The notes: generated by a model from the sequence alone, not told the origin. A DNA stretch of 64,000 bases from Roseivivax isoporae LMG 25204 (GCF_000521865.1 NZ_JAME01000002.1:159082-223081); one strand, 5' to 3'. Positions 8,909 through 18,579 are shown, numbered from the stretch's first letter. A program made the numbers and translations.

Positions 8909-9796
8909 TCACACGCCCTCTGCCGCGGGGTGAAGGTGCCGCCAAGCCCCCATGCGCGCGCGGAACCAGGTGCGCTGGCGCTTGGCGAACTGGCGCGTCT
9001 GGATCACGGCGCGCTCGATCGCCGTGTCGCGGTCGAGGCGGCCCTCCACGTGCGCGACGAGCTCTGTCGCGCCGATCGCCTTCGACGACGGTCGCGCAGG
9101 GTCGAAGCCCGGAGCATTGGCGCGCGCCTCGTCGAGCGCGCCCTCGTCCAGCATGGCGCGGAAGCGTCGCGCGATCCGCGGCCCGAGCCAGTCCTTCGGC
9201 GCGTCGATCACCAGCGGCTGCGCGGCGGCGAGCGGAAGGAGCGGCGGTGCGGGGTCGTCCTGCCACGCCGCGATGCCGCGTCCGGTAAGCTGCAGCACCT
9301 CCCACGCGCGCTGGACGCGGACGGGGTTCGCGAGGTCGATCCGCGCGCGGCTCTCGGGGTCGAGCTCGGCCACCATCGGCGCGAGCCCGGCCTCCTCGAG
9401 GCGCGCGCCCGAATGCGCGCGCAGCTCTGGCGGGGTCTCGGGAATGTCGGCCAGCCCCTCGGTCAGCGCGGTGAAGTAGAGCCCGGTGCCGCCGACGATG
9501 ATCGGCCGGTCGGGCCCGTCGAGGATGCGACCCAGATCGCGCAGCCAGCGGCCGACCGAATAGGGTTCGTCCCCGGGCAGGAAGCCGTAGAGCGCGTGCG
9601 GCGCGCGTGCCTCGTCGTCGGGCGAGGGGCGTGCGGTCAGAACGCGCCAGTCGCCGTGCACCTGGATCGCGTCGGCGTTCACCACGACGCCGCCCTGCGC
9701 CTCGGCGAGGGCGAGGGCGAGCCCCGACTTGCCGCTGGCGGTCGGACCCGCGATCAGCACGGGGCAGTCCGGTGAGAGGCGGTCGAGATCGATCAT
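8909..9796 (-). CDS. miaA: tRNA dimethylallyltransferase
   Basis: 295-residue MiaA, which transfers a dimethylallyl group to N6 of A37 in tRNAs reading UNN codons. The P-loop GPTASGKS is near residue 18. [19 protein letters not shown] corresponds to the family DSMQVY...IGTAKP region but carries Ala where Ser is common. [11 protein letters not shown] and [13 protein letters not shown] are strong signatures. The start at 9796 (MIDLDRL) was chosen because upstream residues in the same frame are antisense to frr. It heads an operon with the AraC and SBP genes and is divergent from frr. Confidence 0.96.
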   Translation of the reverse strand: MIDLDRLSPDCPVLIAGPTASGKSGLALALAEAQGGVVVNADAIQVHGDWRVLTARPSPDDEARAPHALYGFLPGDEPYSVGRWLRDLGRILDGPDRPIIVGGTGLYFTALTEGLADIPETPPELRAHSGARLEEAGLAPMVAELDPESRARIDLANPVRVQRAWEVLQLTGRGIAAWQDDPAPPLLPLAAAQPLVIDAPKDWLGPRIARRFRAMLDEGALDEARANAPGFDPARPSSKAIGATELVAHVEGRLDRDTAIERAVIQTRQFAKRQRTWFRARMGAWRHLHPAAEGV

Positions 9797-10072
9797 CCGG
9801 CGATCCTTTCGGCACGGGCCGAGGCCGCGCGCTGCGGCATCGCTGCATCCGGTCGCGGCAAAGCCCCGCCGGCGCCATTGTCCTGCCGGCGTTTTTCCGA
9901 CATCAACGCGGAGGATTCTAGACCCGCCGCGGGGACATGCGCAACACGTCGCCGGTCCGGGCGGCGGCATGGGCATCGCGGTCGCGCACGTTCCGCGGGC
10001 AGTGCATCTATACAAGGGACGCCGCTTGCCGATAATGTGCGCGCGGGCAGGCGAGAAGGACAGAACGGAACC

Positions 10073-10633
10073 ATGGCTGACGATTTCGAACTCGATGTGG
10101 ACGACCTCAGGCGCCGGATGGAAGGTGCGATGAGCAACCTGCGCACGGAATTCGCCTCCCTCCGCACCGGGCGCGCATCGGCCTCGATGCTGGAACCGGT
10201 ACAGGTCGAGGCTTACGGGCAGATGACGCCGATCAACCAGGTGGGCACGGTCAACGTTCCCGAGCCGCGGATGGTCACCATCAACGTCTGGGACAAGGGC
10301 CTCGTCGGCAAGGTCGAGAAGGCGATCCGCGATTCCGGCCTCGGCATCAACCCGCAGCTCAACGGCACCATCATCATGCTGCCGATCCCCGAGCTGAACG
10401 AGGAGCGCCGCCGCGAGCTGGGCAAGGTCGCCGGCCAGTACGCCGAGGGTGCGCGGGTGTCGATTCGCAACGTGCGCCGCGACGGCATGGAGCAGATCAA
10501 GAAGAACAAGGACAGCATGTCGGAAGACGACGCGAAGTTCTGGGAATCCGAGGTCCAGGACCTGACGGACCAGTTCATCGCGAAGGTCGACAAGGCGCTC
10601 GAGACCAAGCAAGAAGAGATCATGCAGGTCTGA
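10073..10633 (+). CDS. frr: Ribosome recycling factor
   Basis: 186-residue RRF, which with EF-G splits post-termination ribosomes. The full-length, near-universal segments are visible: [28 protein letters not shown]-like [30 protein letters not shown] and [17 protein letters not shown]. The ATG at 10073 has GAGAAGGA about 10 bases upstream and matches the family N-terminus MADDFELD. It opens the envelope cluster. pyrH, which often precedes frr, is not present here. Confidence 0.98.
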   Translation: MADDFELDVDDLRRRMEGAMSNLRTEFASLRTGRASASMLEPVQVEAYGQMTPINQVGTVNVPEPRMVTINVWDKGLVGKVEKAIRDSGLGINPQLNGTIIMLPIPELNEERRRELGKVAGQYAEGARVSIRNVRRDGMEQIKKNKDSMSEDDAKFWESEVQDLTDQFIAKVDKALETKQEEIMQV

Positions 10634-10674
10634 TCCTGCGACCGACCGGGCGGGGGCTCGAAGGAGGGTAGGCG

Positions 10675-11400
10675 ATGGCCAAACCGATCCGCGGCAGCGC
10701 AGGCCCGCGCCATGTCGCTATCATCATGGACGGCAACGGGCGGTGGGCGACGCAGCGCGGCAAGCCGCGGCTCTTCGGCCACCAGGCCGGCGCGCGCCGC
10801 GTGCGCGAGATCGTGGAAGCCTGCCCCGAATGCGGGGTGTCCTACCTCACGATCTTCGCGTTCTCGACCGAGAACTGGAAGCGGACACAGACCGAGGTGG
10901 CGGGGCTCATGAGCCTCTTCCGCCGCTACATCCAGAAGGAGGCGCGCGCCCTCCGCGAGAACGACGTCCGCGTGCGCTTCATCGGCGATCGCGTGAAGCT
11001 CGACGTCAAGCTGCGCATGCTGATGGACGAACTCGAGGCGGCCACCGCGCATTGTTCGGGCGTGAACCTGACCGTGGCGCTGAACTACGGCGGCCGCGAC
11101 GAGGTGGCCCGTGCCACCCGCAGGCTGGCCGAGGACGTGGCCGCAGGCAGGCTCGATCCCTCCGGCGTGAACGAGGAGACGCTGCCGCGCTACCTCGACA
11201 CCTGCCTTCTGCCCGATCCCGACCTCGTGATCCGCACCAGCGGCGAGGCGCGGATCTCGAACTTCCTCCTCTGGCAGTCGGCCTACGCGGAATACGAGTT
11301 CGTCGACACGCTCTGGCCCGACTTCACCGCCGCGGAATTCATGCGGCTGACCGAAAGCTTCGGCGGACGCGAACGGCGGTTCGGTGCCGTGCCGGCATGA
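10675..11400 (+). CDS. uppS: Isoprenyl transferase (undecaprenyl diphosphate synthase)
   Basis: 241-residue cis-prenyltransferase that makes the C55 lipid carrier for peptidoglycan and O-antigen. The catalytic motif [13 protein letters not shown] is near residue 12, and the second signature [19 protein letters not shown] is at the C-terminal side. AAGGAGGGT precedes the ATG. The stop overlaps the cdsA start as ATGA, giving translational coupling. Length and motifs are those of the family. Confidence 0.98.
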   Translation: MAKPIRGSAGPRHVAIIMDGNGRWATQRGKPRLFGHQAGARRVREIVEACPECGVSYLTIFAFSTENWKRTQTEVAGLMSLFRRYIQKEARALRENDVRVRFIGDRVKLDVKLRMLMDELEAATAHCSGVNLTVALNYGGRDEVARATRRLAEDVAAGRLDPSGVNEETLPRYLDTCLLPDPDLVIRTSGEARISNFLLWQSAYAEYEFVDTLWPDFTAAEFMRLTESFGGRERRFGAVPA

Positions 11401-12206
11401 GCCAGCGCCTGCGTTCCAAATGGGATGACCTGGGCGAGCGGCTTCTGTCCGGTGCGGTGCTCGTCGGGCTGGGCAGCGTCTGCGTCTGGATCGGCGGCAC
11501 CGTCTTCCACCTGCTGGTGGCCGCGGTCTGCGGGATGATGGTCTGGGAACTGGTGTCGATGCTCGACACGCGGCGCGAACGCTCGCCGCTGATCCTGGGG
11601 GTCGCGGCGGCGGCGGCGATGCTCGTCGCCTCCGAGGTCCCGGCCTCGTTCGCGCTGCCGCTCGTGCTGGCGCCCTCGATGCTGGGGCTCGGGCAGATGG
11701 AACGCGGCGGCGTCACCTACGCGAGCTTTGCCGCGCTGATCCTGCTCGCGGGCTACGGCATGATCGTCCTGCGCGACGTCTACGGGGCGCAGTGGCTCCT
11801 GTGGCTCATCCTCGTGGTGGTGACCACCGACGTCGCCGGCTACTTCGCCGGACGGTCGATCGGCGGCAAGCTGCTCTGGCCGCGGGTCAGTCCCAAGAAG
11901 ACTTGGGCGGGCGCCATCGCCGGCTGGGTCGCCGCGGGCGGCGTGGGCGTGGCCTATGCCATGCTGACGCCGGCGCATGCGGGGCTCATGGGCCTCAGCA
12001 TCGCGGCCTCCATGGCCAGCCAGATCGGCGACATCGCCGAGAGCGCCGTCAAGCGGCGCGCGGGCGTCAAGGACAGCTCGAACCTGATCCCGGGCCATGG
12101 CGGCCTCTTCGACCGGTTCGACGGCATGCTCGGCGCCTCGGTCTTCATCCTGATCGCGGGCCAGATCACCGGCTTTCCCCCAGGCATAGGGCCCGCCCTG
12201 CCGTGA
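11397..12206 (+). CDS. cdsA: Phosphatidate cytidylyltransferase
   Basis: 269-residue integral membrane enzyme that makes CDP-diacylglycerol from phosphatidate and CTP. The C-terminal signature SAVKRRAGVKDSSNLIPGHG, followed by GLFDRFD, carries the catalytic acidic and Lys residues. Several hydrophobic helices precede it. The start was fixed by the ATGA overlap with uppS; the open frame extends upstream only as a shadow. It couples to dxr downstream through a GTGA overlap. Confidence 0.97.
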   Translation: MSQRLRSKWDDLGERLLSGAVLVGLGSVCVWIGGTVFHLLVAAVCGMMVWELVSMLDTRRERSPLILGVAAAAAMLVASEVPASFALPLVLAPSMLGLGQMERGGVTYASFAALILLAGYGMIVLRDVYGAQWLLWLILVVVTTDVAGYFAGRSIGGKLLWPRVSPKKTWAGAIAGWVAAGGVGVAYAMLTPAHAGLMGLSIAASMASQIGDIAESAVKRRAGVKDSSNLIPGHGGLFDRFDGMLGASVFILIAGQITGFPPGIGPALP

Positions 12207-13378
12207 CGCAGCCGCGCCGGATCTCGATCCTCGGCGCCACCGGGTCGATCGGTCAGAACACCATCGACCTCGTGGCGCGCGATCCCGACGCCTATGATGT
12301 CGTGGCGCTGACCGGCGGGCGCAACATCGCGCGGCTCGCGGCGGACGCGCTTGCCCTGCATGCCGAGGTGGCGGTGACCTGCCACGAGGACGCGCTGCCC
12401 GAGCTGCGCGCGGCGCTCGCGGGATCGTCGGTCGAGGCGGCGGCGGGCGACGCCGCCCTGGTCGAGGCCGCGCGCCGTCCGGCGGACTGGGTCATGTCGG
12501 CGATCGTGGGCTATGCCGGCCTCGCGCCGGGGCTCGCGGCGCTCGAGGGCGGCGCGACGCTCGCGCTTGCGAACAAGGAAAGCATGGTCTGCGCCGGTGC
12601 GCTGATGCTCGAGACCGCGCGCCGCAGCGGCGGGCGCATCCTTCCCGTGGACAGCGAACATTCGGCGGTGTTCCAGGCGCTGATCGGCGAGGACATCTCG
12701 GCGGTCGAGCGCGTGGTCATCACCGCCTCGGGCGGCGCCTTCCGCGACTGGCCGATCGAGAGGCTGGCGGGTGCCACGCCGGAACAGGCATCGACGCATC
12801 CCAACTGGGCGATGGGGCAGCGGATCACCATCGACAGCGCGTCGATGTTCAACAAGGCGCTGGAACTCATTGAAACACGGGAATTCTTCGGCCTCGACCC
12901 CGACCGGATCGAAACCGTCGTGCACCCCGAATCGCTGATCCACGCGCTCGTGGGCTTCACCGACGGTGCGTTCATGGCCCATGTGGGGCCACCCGACATG
13001 CGCCATGCGATCGGCTTCGCGCTGCACCATCCGCAGCGCCGGGCGCTGCCGGTCGCGCGGCTGGACCTCGCCGCCATCGGCACGCTGACCTTCCGCCCCG
13101 CGGACGAGACGCGCTGGCCCGCGCTCCGGCTCGCCCGGGAGGTGATGCACCGGCGCGGGCTTTCCGGCGCGGTGTTCAATGCCGCGAAGGAGGCCGCGCT
13201 CGACGCCTTCATCGAACGGCAGATCGGTTTCCAGCAGATGTCGCAGGTGGTCGAACACGTGCTCGACCGGGTTTCCGCACAGGCGGGACTTGATGATGCC
13301 GTGATCGATCTTGATAAGGTGCGCGCAGCGGACCATCTGGCACGGCAACTCGCCGCCGAATTCATCTCGCAGCAATAG
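12203..13378 (+). CDS. dxr: 1-deoxy-D-xylulose 5-phosphate reductoisomerase
   Basis: 391-residue enzyme of the non-mevalonate isoprenoid pathway, converting DXP to MEP with NADPH. The N-terminal NADPH motif is ILGATGSIGQNT. The metal and substrate region LPVDSEHSAVFQ and the loop ITASGGAFRDWP are as in the family, and LANKESMVCAG is present. It uses a GTG start at 12203 that overlaps the cdsA stop. Placing dxr beside uppS links precursor supply to lipid-carrier synthesis. Confidence 0.98.
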   Translation: MTQPRRISILGATGSIGQNTIDLVARDPDAYDVVALTGGRNIARLAADALALHAEVAVTCHEDALPELRAALAGSSVEAAAGDAALVEAARRPADWVMSAIVGYAGLAPGLAALEGGATLALANKESMVCAGALMLETARRSGGRILPVDSEHSAVFQALIGEDISAVERVVITASGGAFRDWPIERLAGATPEQASTHPNWAMGQRITIDSASMFNKALELIETREFFGLDPDRIETVVHPESLIHALVGFTDGAFMAHVGPPDMRHAIGFALHHPQRRALPVARLDLAAIGTLTFRPADETRWPALRLAREVMHRRGLSGAVFNAAKEAALDAFIERQIGFQQMSQVVEHVLDRVSAQAGLDDAVIDLDKVRAADHLARQLAAEFISQQ

Positions 13379-13390
13379 GGGCACGGAGCT

Positions 13391-14734
13391 TTGGACATCG
13401 TGACGCTTGTGCCGCAGTTCGGCGGATTGCTCTGGACGCTCCTGGCTTTCGTTGTCGCGCTGTCGATCATCGTCGCGATCCACGAATACGGCCACTACAT
13501 CGTCGGCCGCTGGTCCGGGATCGACGCGGAGGTGTTCAGCCTCGGCTTCGGGCCGGTGCTGTTCTCGCGCACCGACCGGCGCGGCACGCAATGGCAGTTC
13601 GCGCTCCTGCCGCTCGGCGGCTACGTGAAGTTCCGCGGCGACGCGAACCCCTCGGGCGGCACCGACGCCGAGGCCATGACCGGCCTGACCGAGGCGGAGC
13701 GGCGGCGCACCATGACCGGGGCGCCGCTCTGGGCGCGGGCGGCGACCGTTGCCGCGGGCCCGATCTTCAACTTCATCCTGTCCATACTGATCTTCGCGGG
13801 CGTGTTCCTCGCGCGGGGCACGGTGTCCGAGCCGCTGACCGTGGGCGAGATCTACCCGCTGCCGGTGCAGAACGAACTGCGCGTGGGCGACGAGATCCTC
13901 GGGATCGAGGGGCAGCCGCTGCCGCCCTATGACGATCCCGTGGCGTTCGAGGAATACCTCGACGCGCTGCCGGTCGCGCCGCAACTCGACTATACCGTGC
14001 GCCGAGACGGATCCGAGACGGTGGTGCCGGGGCCCTACGTGCACCCGCCGCTCGCCACGCAGGTGCTGCCGCTCTCGGCCGCGTCCGAGGCCGGGCTCGA
14101 GGAGGGCGACGTGATCCTCGCCATCGACGGCACCCCGATCACCGGATTCGAGGACCTGCGGGACATCGTCGAGGGGTCCGAGGGCGCGCCGCTGGCGCTG
14201 TCGGTCTGGCGCGGCGGCGAGGAGGTCGCGCTGACGCTCGAGCCGCGCCGCGTCGACGAGCCCCAGCCGGGCGGCGCGTTCCGCACCGTCTACCGCATCG
14301 GCGTGGCGGGCGGGCTGTTCTTCGCTCCCGCGACCGAGACACCGGGCGTCGGGCAGGCGGTGGGCTCTGCCGTGGGACAGGTGGGCGAGATCATCCGCGG
14401 GTCGATCTCTGGCCTCTGGCACATGGTCACCGGTGCCATCTCGACCTGCAACCTCTCGGGTCCGATCGGAATCGCCGAGACCTCGGGCGCGATGGCGAGC
14501 GAGGGCACGCAGAGCTTCATCTGGTTCATCGCGGTCCTGTCGACCGCGGTGGGGCTCCTGAACCTCTTTCCGGTGCCGGTGCTCGACGGCGGACACCTGT
14601 GTTTCCACGCCTACGAGGCCGTATCGGGGCGACCGCCCTCGGACAAGGCGCTGCGCGTCCTGATGTCCATCGGGCTGACGCTGGTGCTGGGTCTCATGGT
14701 GTTCGCGCTGACGAACGACATCTTCTGCCCCTGA
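13391..14734 (+). CDS. rseP: RIP metalloprotease RseP (site-2 protease)
   Basis: 447-residue intramembrane zinc protease. HEYGH in the first helix (VAIHEYGHYIVG) is the HExxH metal site, and the third ligand is in the C-terminal VPVLDGGHL. Two PDZ-type regions lie between (ILGIEGQPLPPYDD and VILAIDGTPITGFEDL). Its known role in the family is cleavage of anti-sigma factors in envelope stress. The start is uncertain: TTG at 13391 has AGGGG about 10 bases upstream, while GTG at 13400 has GGAG 11 bases upstream. Confidence 0.96.
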   Translation: MDIVTLVPQFGGLLWTLLAFVVALSIIVAIHEYGHYIVGRWSGIDAEVFSLGFGPVLFSRTDRRGTQWQFALLPLGGYVKFRGDANPSGGTDAEAMTGLTEAERRRTMTGAPLWARAATVAAGPIFNFILSILIFAGVFLARGTVSEPLTVGEIYPLPVQNELRVGDEILGIEGQPLPPYDDPVAFEEYLDALPVAPQLDYTVRRDGSETVVPGPYVHPPLATQVLPLSAASEAGLEEGDVILAIDGTPITGFEDLRDIVEGSEGAPLALSVWRGGEEVALTLEPRRVDEPQPGGAFRTVYRIGVAGGLFFAPATETPGVGQAVGSAVGQVGEIIRGSISGLWHMVTGAISTCNLSGPIGIAETSGAMASEGTQSFIWFIAVLSTAVGLLNLFPVPVLDGGHLCFHAYEAVSGRPPSDKALRVLMSIGLTLVLGLMVFALTNDIFCP

Positions 14735-14742
14735 CACGTCCC

Positions 14743-14763
14743 GGCCCGGCGCCACGCCGGGCC
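14743..14763 (+). terminator. 9-bp GC hairpin after rseP
   Basis: GGCCCGGCG and CGCCGGGCC flank a three-base loop shortly after the rseP stop. No T-run follows, so it could be a weak terminator, a pause site or an RNA-stability element before the small membrane protein. Confidence 0.3.
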
Positions 14764-14833
14764 TCCGTCGCGCCAAATTGATGCCTCAATCGGACGATAC
14801 CCGGCCTCGGTCGATCTCGACCGGAGCGAGGGA

Positions 14834-14959
14834 ATGCAGACGATCCGAAGCGGTGCACGCGGCCTGTGGCTGATCTGGAACCTGAACTGGGACCGGCTTC
14901 TCTATGCCGTGACGATCCTCGTCTCGCTCTGGATCGGGGCCTTCATCGGCACGCTCTGA
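14834..14959 (+). CDS. Small single-helix membrane protein (41 aa) between rseP and bamA
   Basis: A short frame of 41 codons with an ATG 7 bases after GGAG. The product has a basic N-terminus (MQTIRSGARG) and one strongly hydrophobic helix (LLYAVTILVSLWIGAFIGTL at the end), with several Trp residues at the membrane interface. It lies on the same strand between rseP and bamA, in an otherwise unexplained 364-bp spacer. I recognise no family. The ribosome site, hydrophobic pattern and stop directly after the helix support it being real. It may act with the RseP or BAM systems, by inference only. Confidence 0.6.
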   Translation: MQTIRSGARGLWLIWNLNWDRLLYAVTILVSLWIGAFIGTL

Positions 14960-15034
14960 CCGGCATGCGGCACGCCCCGGCGTGGCCTCCGCGCCGCGCC
15001 CGGCGAAAGGCGCGCCGGACCTCTTTCCAAGCTT

Positions 15035-15061
15035 TTGACAAGTCTCCACCGGACCGATACT
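15035..15061 (+). promoter_or_regulatory. Possible promoter upstream of bamA
   Basis: A perfect -35 hexamer TTGACA (15035-15040) is followed after 15 bp by GATACT (15056-15061), four of six matches to the -10 consensus. The spacer is short. The site lies about 40 bp before the bamA start, after the small membrane protein stop, and would allow bamA-lpxB to be transcribed independently of frr-rseP. Confidence 0.4.
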
Positions 15062-15098
15062 CACGTCCCAACGAGGGATAGATGACGGGGTGGGCGGC

Positions 15099-17456
15099 AT
15101 GACCGAGACCAACAGGACGGGTCGCCGGAACGCGAAGGGATTGCGGCCGCTGCTGGCTTCGGGGGCCGCGGTCCTCGCGCTGGCGATGTCGGCGGGCGTC
15201 GCCACGGTTCCGACGCCGGTGGTCGCACAGAGCTACACGTTCACGAATGTCGCGATCGAGGGGAACCGGCGCATCGAGGCCGGAACGATCCTCAGCTATG
15301 CGGGCATCGCCCGCGGCCAGACGGTCAGCGGCGCGGACCTCAACGACGCCTTCCAGCGGATCCAGGGTTCCGGCCTCTTCGAATCCGTCGAGATCGTGCC
15401 GCAGGGCTCGACGCTCGTCATCCGCGTCGTGGAATATCCCACGATCAACACCATCGCCATCGAGGGCAACCGCCGCATCGATGACGAGGACCTGTTGCCC
15501 ATCATCGACAGCCAGTCGCGCCGCGTCTTCAGCCCGACGCAGGCCGAGGCCGATGCCGACGCCATCACCGACGCCTACCTGCAGCAGGGCCGGATCGCCG
15601 CCCGCGTGCAGCCACGGGTGATCCGCCGCACGGAGAACCGCGTCGACCTCGTCTTCGAGGTCTTCGAGGGCGGCGTGACCGAAATCGAGCGCATCGGCTT
15701 CGTCGGCAACGACGCCTATTCCGACCGCCGCCTGCGCCGCGTGGTGCAGACCAAGCAGGCGGGCCTGCTGCGCGCGCTGATCGGGTCCGACACGTTCATC
15801 GAGGACCGCATCCAGTTCGACCGCCAGCTGCTGCAGGACTTCTACTCGTCGCGCGGCTACGTCGATTTCCGCATCACCGGCGTGAACGCCGAGCTCGCGA
15901 ACGAGCGCGACGCCTACTTCCTGACCTTCAACGTCGAGGAAGGCCAGCAATTCGCCTTCGGCACCGTGTCCGTGTCCTCGGACCTGCCGGAGGTCGACAC
16001 CGACACCTTCCGTGGAGCGGTGCAGGCGCGGGGCGGCGAGACCTATTCGCCGCTGCGGGTCGAGCGCGACATCGCGCGGCTCGAGCGGCTGGCGATCCGC
16101 GAGGGCCTCGACTTCGTGCGGGTCGAGCCGCGGGTGACGCGCAACGACCGCGCGCTGACGCTCGACGTCGATTACGTGCTGACGCGCGGCCCGCGCATCT
16201 TCGTCGAACGCATCGACATCGAGGGCAACACCACCACGCTCGACCGGGTGATCCGGCGCCAGTTCAACACGGTCGAGGGCGATCCGTTCAACCCGCGCGA
16301 GATCCGCGAGGCGGCCGAACGCATCCGCGCGCTCGGCTTCTTCTCCGACGCAGAGGTCGAGGCGCGCGAGGGCTCCTCGCCGCAGGAGGTCATCGTCGAC
16401 GTGAACGTCGAGGAGCAGCCCACGGGCTCGATCAGCTTCGGCGGCTCCTACTCGACCTCGTCGGGCTTCGGCATCGCCGCGGGCTTCAGCGAGACGAACT
16501 TCCTCGGCCGCGGCCAGCGGCTGTCGTTCAACATCGCCACGGGTGTCGACAACCAGCGTTACAGCTTCTCCTTCACCGAGCCGGCGCTGCTCGGGCGGGA
16601 CCTCTCCTTCGGCCTCGGACTGAGCTATGCCGAGACGAACCAGGACAACAGCGAGTACAACACTGCGACCGGCACGTTCGAGCCGTCGCTGACCTTCCCG
16701 ATCTCCGAGAGCACCCGGCTGCAGGTGCGCTACACGCTGCAATACACCGACCTGTCGATCCCCGACGAGAGCGAGGTGGGCGGCATCGTGCGCGCCGAGG
16801 CCGAGCGCGGCGAGCTCTACGAAAGCTCGGTGGGCTACACGCTCAGCTACGATTCTCGGCGCAACGGGCTCGACCCGAACTCGGGCGTCCTGCTCGAATT
16901 CGGCCAGGATTTCGGCGGCCTCGGCGGCGACACCACCTTCATCAAGACCTCGGCGCGCGCGGTCGCGCAGAAGCTCGTGATGAACGAGGAGGTCACGCTG
17001 CGCGCCACGGTCGAGGCGGGCGCGCTCAACTACGACGGCGACGGCAGCCGCGTGACCGACCGCTACTTCCTCGGCTCCTCGCGCATGCGCGGCTTCGCCC
17101 CGGGCGGCATCGGTCCGCGCGAGGTGGGCGGGCCCGACGACGTCGATGACGCGCTCGGCGGCAACTACTACGCCGTGGCGCGCTTCGAGGCGGAATTCCC
17201 GCTGGGCCTGCCGGACGAATACGGCATCTCCGGCGGCGTCTTCTACGACGTGGGCAACCTCTGGGGCCTCGACAACACCGACAGCGCCACCGGCGACGTG
17301 CTCTACGAGGATGGATCGTTCCGGCACGTGGTCGGCGTGTCGCTGTTCTGGGATACCCCGCTCGGGCCGCTGCGCTTCAACTTCTCCGAAGCAGTGCGCA
17401 AGGAATCCGAGGACGAGGAGCAGAACTTCGAGCTGACGATCTCGACGCAGTTCTGA
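15099..17456 (+). CDS. bamA: Outer membrane protein assembly factor BamA
   Basis: 785-residue Omp85 protein, the core of the outer-membrane beta-barrel insertase. A signal peptide (to about residue 45, ending VVAQS) is followed by repeated POTRA domains (recurring IEGNRRI, IGFVGN and IEGNTT segments) and a C-terminal 16-strand barrel that ends in an aromatic residue (ISTQF). The conserved barrel loop RMRGFAPGGIGPR is present. GTG at 15090 is an alternative start; ATG at 15099 has GGGGTGGG upstream. The stop overlaps the ompH start by one base. Confidence 0.98.
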   Translation: MTETNRTGRRNAKGLRPLLASGAAVLALAMSAGVATVPTPVVAQSYTFTNVAIEGNRRIEAGTILSYAGIARGQTVSGADLNDAFQRIQGSGLFESVEIVPQGSTLVIRVVEYPTINTIAIEGNRRIDDEDLLPIIDSQSRRVFSPTQAEADADAITDAYLQQGRIAARVQPRVIRRTENRVDLVFEVFEGGVTEIERIGFVGNDAYSDRRLRRVVQTKQAGLLRALIGSDTFIEDRIQFDRQLLQDFYSSRGYVDFRITGVNAELANERDAYFLTFNVEEGQQFAFGTVSVSSDLPEVDTDTFRGAVQARGGETYSPLRVERDIARLERLAIREGLDFVRVEPRVTRNDRALTLDVDYVLTRGPRIFVERIDIEGNTTTLDRVIRRQFNTVEGDPFNPREIREAAERIRALGFFSDAEVEAREGSSPQEVIVDVNVEEQPTGSISFGGSYSTSSGFGIAAGFSETNFLGRGQRLSFNIATGVDNQRYSFSFTEPALLGRDLSFGLGLSYAETNQDNSEYNTATGTFEPSLTFPISESTRLQVRYTLQYTDLSIPDESEVGGIVRAEAERGELYESSVGYTLSYDSRRNGLDPNSGVLLEFGQDFGGLGGDTTFIKTSARAVAQKLVMNEEVTLRATVEAGALNYDGDGSRVTDRYFLGSSRMRGFAPGGIGPREVGGPDDVDDALGGNYYAVARFEAEFPLGLPDEYGISGGVFYDVGNLWGLDNTDSATGDVLYEDGSFRHVVGVSLFWDTPLGPLRFNFSEAVRKESEDEEQNFELTISTQF

Positions 17457-18025
17457 TGCGGCGGCTCCGCGCGATCGCCCTCGCGCTGGCATTCGCCGGC
17501 GCGCCCTTCGCGGCCGGTGCCCAGGAAGGCGCGCAGGCGCCCGTGGTGCGCAGCGCCATCCTCACGGTCGAGACCGAGAGGCTCTTTGCCGAAAGTGCTT
17601 TCGGCATGCGGGTCGAGCGCGAGATCGAGGAGGCTGGACAGGCGCTCGCCTCCGAGAACCGCGAGATCGAGGCGGAGCTTACCGCCGAGGAGCAGCGGCT
17701 GACCGAGCAGCGCGCGAGCATGGACCCGGCCGCGTTCCGCGCGGCCGCCGACGCCTTCGACGTGCGCGTGCAGGAGCTGCGTCAGCAGCAGGACGCCAAG
17801 GCGCGCGCCCTGTCGCAGCGTACCGAGCAGGCGCGCCGGCGGTTCCTTTCGGCGGTGCAGCCGGTCCTCGCGGACATCATGCGCGAGGCGGGCGCGGCGG
17901 TCATCCTCGAGCGGCGGGCGGTTCTGGTCAGTCTCGACGCGACCGACATCACCGGACTTGCCATCGAGCGGATCGACGCGGCCATCGGTGACGGCAGCGA
18001 CCTTGAGCCCCTCGACGACGAGTGA
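17456..18025 (+). CDS. OmpH/Skp-family periplasmic chaperone
   Basis: 189-residue OmpH-type protein. It has a signal peptide (about residues 1-22, ending AAGAQ), a long charged central region predicted to form coiled-coil arms (ENREIEAELTAEEQRLTEQR), and a C-terminal IIL...LVSLDATDIT segment. Family members hold unfolded outer-membrane proteins for BamA. It begins on the last base of bamA. In many proteobacteria lpxD follows; here fabZ follows directly. Confidence 0.9.
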   Translation: MRRLRAIALALAFAGAPFAAGAQEGAQAPVVRSAILTVETERLFAESAFGMRVEREIEEAGQALASENREIEAELTAEEQRLTEQRASMDPAAFRAAADAFDVRVQELRQQQDAKARALSQRTEQARRRFLSAVQPVLADIMREAGAAVILERRAVLVSLDATDITGLAIERIDAAIGDGSDLEPLDDE

Positions 18026-18117
18026 CGGCGCGCGGGCGCTGAGCGTCCTCCGCGCGCTTGCCCCCCGGGGCGGGCGTTGCTAGGGCTTCGTCCACCAGAC
18101 AGGCCGAAGGACAGCCC

Positions 18118-18579
18118 ATGACCGACACCCCCACGCGCGCAGACATCCAGCTGATCCAGCGGATCCTTCCGCATCGCTACCCGTTCCTGCTGGTGGACCG
18201 GGTCGAGGACATCGAGGGCACGTCGCGCGCCGTGGGGATCAAGAACGTCACCATGAACGAGCCGCATTTCCAGGGCCATTTCCCGGGAACGCCGATCATG
18301 CCGGGCGTCACCATCGTGGAGGCGATGGCGCAGACCGCGGCGGTGATGGTGGGCACCACCATGGGTCTCGCGGACCGCGAGATGCTGATCTATTTCATGG
18401 GCATCGACAACTGCAAGTTCCGCCGCAAGGTCGTGCCGGGCGACGTGCTGCGCATGACGCTGGAGACGGTGCGCGGCAAGCCCGGCGGCAAGGTCTGGAA
18501 GTTCCGCGGCGTGGCCGAGGTCGACGGCGAGATGGCCTGCGAGGCCGAGTTCACCGCGATGATGGACCTGCCGGCGTGA
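18118..18579 (+). CDS. fabZ: 3-hydroxyacyl-ACP dehydratase FabZ
   Basis: 153-residue hot-dog-fold dehydratase of fatty-acid synthesis. The catalytic segment [20 protein letters not shown] contains the active His and Glu. [14 protein letters not shown] is the typical N-terminus. ATG at 18118 was chosen with GAAGGA 9 bases upstream; the longer frame lacks similarity. The stop overlaps the lpxA GTG start. It shares the 3-hydroxyacyl-ACP pool with the lipid A genes that follow. Confidence 0.98.
   Translation: MTDTPTRADIQLIQRILPHRYPFLLVDRVEDIEGTSRAVGIKNVTMNEPHFQGHFPGTPIMPGVTIVEAMAQTAAVMVGTTMGLADREMLIYFMGIDNCKFRRKVVPGDVLRMTLETVRGKPGGKVWKFRGVAEVDGEMACEAEFTAMMDLPA

Noticed and set aside
11954..14776. 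940-codon open frame on the minus strand opposite cdsA, dxr and rseP
   Set aside because: It is a shadow of three certain genes in high-GC DNA. The translation is Arg/His/Gly-rich and shows no domain.
14943..17492. 849-codon minus-strand open frame opposite bamA
   Set aside because: BamA on the plus strand is certain; the antisense frame has low-complexity composition and no motif.
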